6,451 bases of DNA from Acidobacteriota bacterium (GTDB lineage Bacteria > Acidobacteriota > Terriglobia > Acidiferrales > UBA7541): NCBI GenBank assembly GCA_003153585.1, contig PLZZ01000222.1, forward strand, positions 1 through 6,451, written 5' to 3'. Every line of letters starts with the position of its first letter. The stretch's first letter is position 1. Below, piece by piece: positions 5,900-6,451 of this stretch. The notes beneath the pieces were generated by a model. That model did not search any database and was not told the DNA's origin. It worked only from the letters and a program-made list of their open reading frames with translations. The position numbers and the translations under genes were made by a program.

Positions 5900-6451
5900 T
5901 CAGCGGACGTCTTCGTGGCGCAGATATGTGATGGTCTGCTGTTGAAGGTCAGCGTAATTCTCGTGCAACGTATCGCGCAGAGCATCTTCTGTCGAGGGTG
6001 CAGCGGCAATATGGTCCAGCAAATGGCTGATATCGCTCACTCCCCCTGCCTGAATGATGGATTCAACAGCAGCAAGTGACCAAGCGTATGCCATTGACGC
6101 TGAATTCCCGGGCAGCGCCAGCCATGAACCTTCCAGCATTCCGAGAGTGGGCACCGCTCCCTGATTCGCGGCATCCAGCAATGCTCCGGCCGATGCGCTG
6201 CTGCGGCGCCCTTCCATGTATTGCGCCACTCCTTCCTGAAGCCAAGTCGGCGCCCGGCCATGCGATTTCTGCCCGATAAAACTGTGCGTCAGTTCGTGCT
6301 TCAACACATGGGCGAGTTCCGGGGTTACGCTGGTGAGTCCCTGAACAGGAATTCGTATGCGCCCGTCGTTGATGGCGCCGGCCCAGCTCGGCGCGCGGGT
6401 GATATCCGCAAAGGACTGCTCGGTGTAAAGGATTACGCCAATTTGTTCGGG
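5900..6451 (-). CDS. Gluzincin metallopeptidase (peptidase MA-like), C-terminal part; start beyond the right edge
   Basis: The frame is open from the right edge to a TGA at 5900-5902 and gives 183 residues. A zinc site is plain: HELTH at 52-56 of the fragment (H52, E53, H56), then WLQEGVAQYMEG with third ligand E73 seventeen residues later, the gluzincin spacing. Upstream are a strand starting VILYTEQSF and PSWAGAINDGRIRIPVQGL, the substrate-edge segment usual in peptidase MA-like proteins, which often follow TPR repeats and are exported. The C-terminal 70 residues are helical and include YAWSLAAVESIIQAGG. A GTG at 6307 could be taken for a start, but it sits inside the conserved helix just before HELTH, so the gene must extend past the window. 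It converges on the M20 gene with 44 bases between stops. The substrate is unknown; the family is well supported. Confidence 0.87.
   Translation of the reverse strand, partial: PEQIGVILYTEQSFADITRAPSWAGAINDGRIRIPVQGLTSVTPELAHVLKHELTHSFIGQKSHGRAPTWLQEGVAQYMEGRRSSASAGALLDAANQGAVPTLGMLEGSWLALPGNSASMAYAWSLAAVESIIQAGGVSDISHLLDHIAAAPSTEDALRDTLHENYADLQQQTITYLRHEDVR

Noticed and set aside
6305..6307. GTG as the start codon of the gluzincin gene
   Set aside because: Coding similarity to the family continues upstream to the window edge (PSWAGAINDGRIRIP), and the GTG falls within the helix that carries HELTH.

Overview
The window looks like chromosomal DNA from a Gram-negative bacterium of moderately high GC. 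The best guess is Acidobacteriota (Terriglobia-type), with Gemmatimonadota or a deltaproteobacterial lineage as alternatives. The reasons are a lipid A cluster that uses LpxI rather than LpxH, an oxidoreductase and a long TonB-like protein in the same run of genes, and a secreted-type gluzincin peptidase nearby. The assignment rests on gene content only and is an inference. I see no RNA genes, CRISPR arrays, insertion sequences or phage genes.

Bases 4-4515 (minus strand) form one compact operon read from right to left: fabZ, lpxA, lpxI, a Gfo/Idh/MocA oxidoreductase, and a TonB-family protein. Three of the four junctions are 4-base stop/start overlaps (ATGA, GTGA, ATGA). The fourth, lpxA-lpxI, has a 6-base gap in which the ribosome binding site of lpxI contains the lpxA stop codon. 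FabZ supplies the fatty-acid elongation cycle, which competes with LpxA/LpxC for 3-hydroxyacyl-ACP. LpxA makes the first acyl transfer of lipid A synthesis. LpxI releases UMP from UDP-2,3-diacylglucosamine to give lipid X. The oxidoreductase resembles the GnnA type, which prepares a 3-amino variant of the UDP-GlcNAc acceptor, but its partner transaminase GnnB is not in the window. The TonB-like protein has an SxxxH transmembrane anchor, a Pro/Gly-rich periplasmic linker and a C-terminal TonB domain. It also has an unusually long cytoplasmic N-terminus with a repeated short motif.

Bases 4516-4673 are a divergent intergenic region holding two plausible sigma70-type promoters, one for the fabZ operon and one for the rightward gene. 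Bases 4674-5855 (plus strand) encode an M20-family zinc exopeptidase of the glutamate carboxypeptidase type with all metal ligands present. After a 44-base convergent gap, bases 5900-6451 (minus strand) hold the C-terminal 183 residues of a gluzincin metallopeptidase (HExxH...E) whose start lies beyond the right edge.

Most of the window is recognisable housekeeping sequence, and I do not see a wholly new system. The most unusual points are the repeated N-terminal motif of the TonB-like protein, active-site differences in LpxA next to a GnnA-like gene, and a near-leaderless promoter in front of the M20 peptidase.
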